A DNA stretch of 43,344 nt from Saprospiraceae bacterium. GTDB lineage: Bacteria > Bacteroidota > Bacteroidia > Chitinophagales > Saprospiraceae. The position numbers and the translations under genes are program-made. Where the stretch lies: the NCBI GenBank assembly GCA_029263015.1, contig JAJCYI010000030.1, positions 1-43,344 of the forward strand, written 5' to 3'. The notes under the pieces were generated by a model. The model saw only the letters and a list, made by a program, of their open reading frames with translations, ran no database searches and was not told where the DNA came from. Positions 43,339-43,344 of the stretch are shown here, one piece after another. Each line of letters begins with the position of its first letter. Positions within the stretch are counted from its first letter, which is position 1.

Positions 43339-43344
43339 GCCTTA

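Noticed and set aside
1-43344. tRNA, rRNA or CRISPR
   Set aside because: No cloverleaf with conserved T-loop, no rRNA-like stretch and no regularly spaced 25-40 bp repeats were seen by eye; a dedicated scan was not possible.

Overview
The window looks like a chromosomal segment of a Bacteroidota bacterium, most likely of the Saprospiria (Lewinella/Haliscomenobacter-like). The evidence is two proteins with type IX secretion (T9SS) C-terminal sorting domains plus a third repaired by one frameshift, a SusC-like outer-membrane beta-barrel, many short lipoproteins, an ASPIC/UnbV FG-GAP protein, MORN- and TPR-linked caspase-like peptidases, and a Bacteroidota-type -7 promoter box (TAnnTTTG). No rRNA, tRNA or CRISPR array was seen. 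The assignment is by protein character only, without any database search.

Layout. 1-1940: the end of an unknown gene, an unknown lipoprotein, and a decayed toxin-antitoxin pair (DUF6364-like antitoxin and PIN toxin, minus strand) whose toxin is split by a 136-bp MITE. 1940-5305: divergent ASPIC/FG-GAP lipoprotein and CotH-like lipoprotein. 5312-6954: a complete IS3-family element with an A AAA AAG frameshift site, TIRs, a 3-bp duplication and an unusual right end with 30-bp-phased TIR-like repeats. 7008-9978: a frameshifted MFS transporter, a metallo-beta-lactamase-fold hydrolase and a PAS protein, all on minus. 10512-15378: a subtilisin-like protease, then an AT-rich accessory patch with an OGG-fold protein, a second MITE, clustered palindromes, an ATP-grasp enzyme and a DUF2188 protein. 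15698-21412: a large NtrY-like histidine kinase and a MORN/caspase protein. 21540-25439: two tandem paralogous PA-domain T9SS proteins (one frameshifted). 26222-30422: FMN glutamate-synthase-like protein, endonuclease/exonuclease/phosphatase-family protein, N-acyl-D-amino-acid deacylase-like protein. 30481-36752: outer-membrane barrel, TPR remnant, VPS10/BNR-type secreted protein. 37206-43344: second caspase-like protein with TPRs, AraC-type membrane regulator, NHL-propeller T9SS protein, small secreted protein and a fragment at the edge.

The main theme beyond housekeeping is mobile, non-coding DNA. At least four families of small repeats are visible: (i) two MITEs with GGCGTTGTTGCATGAA ends and 9-bp target duplications, (ii) a 113-bp near-perfect palindrome present twice in full and once truncated, with 8-bp duplications, (iii) a palindromic AAGTT...AACTT family clustered four times around the OGG-fold gene, and (iv) a 167-bp element with 32-bp inverted ends. 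Three genes also carry single-base frameshifts in G/C runs, which may be real decay or sequencing error.
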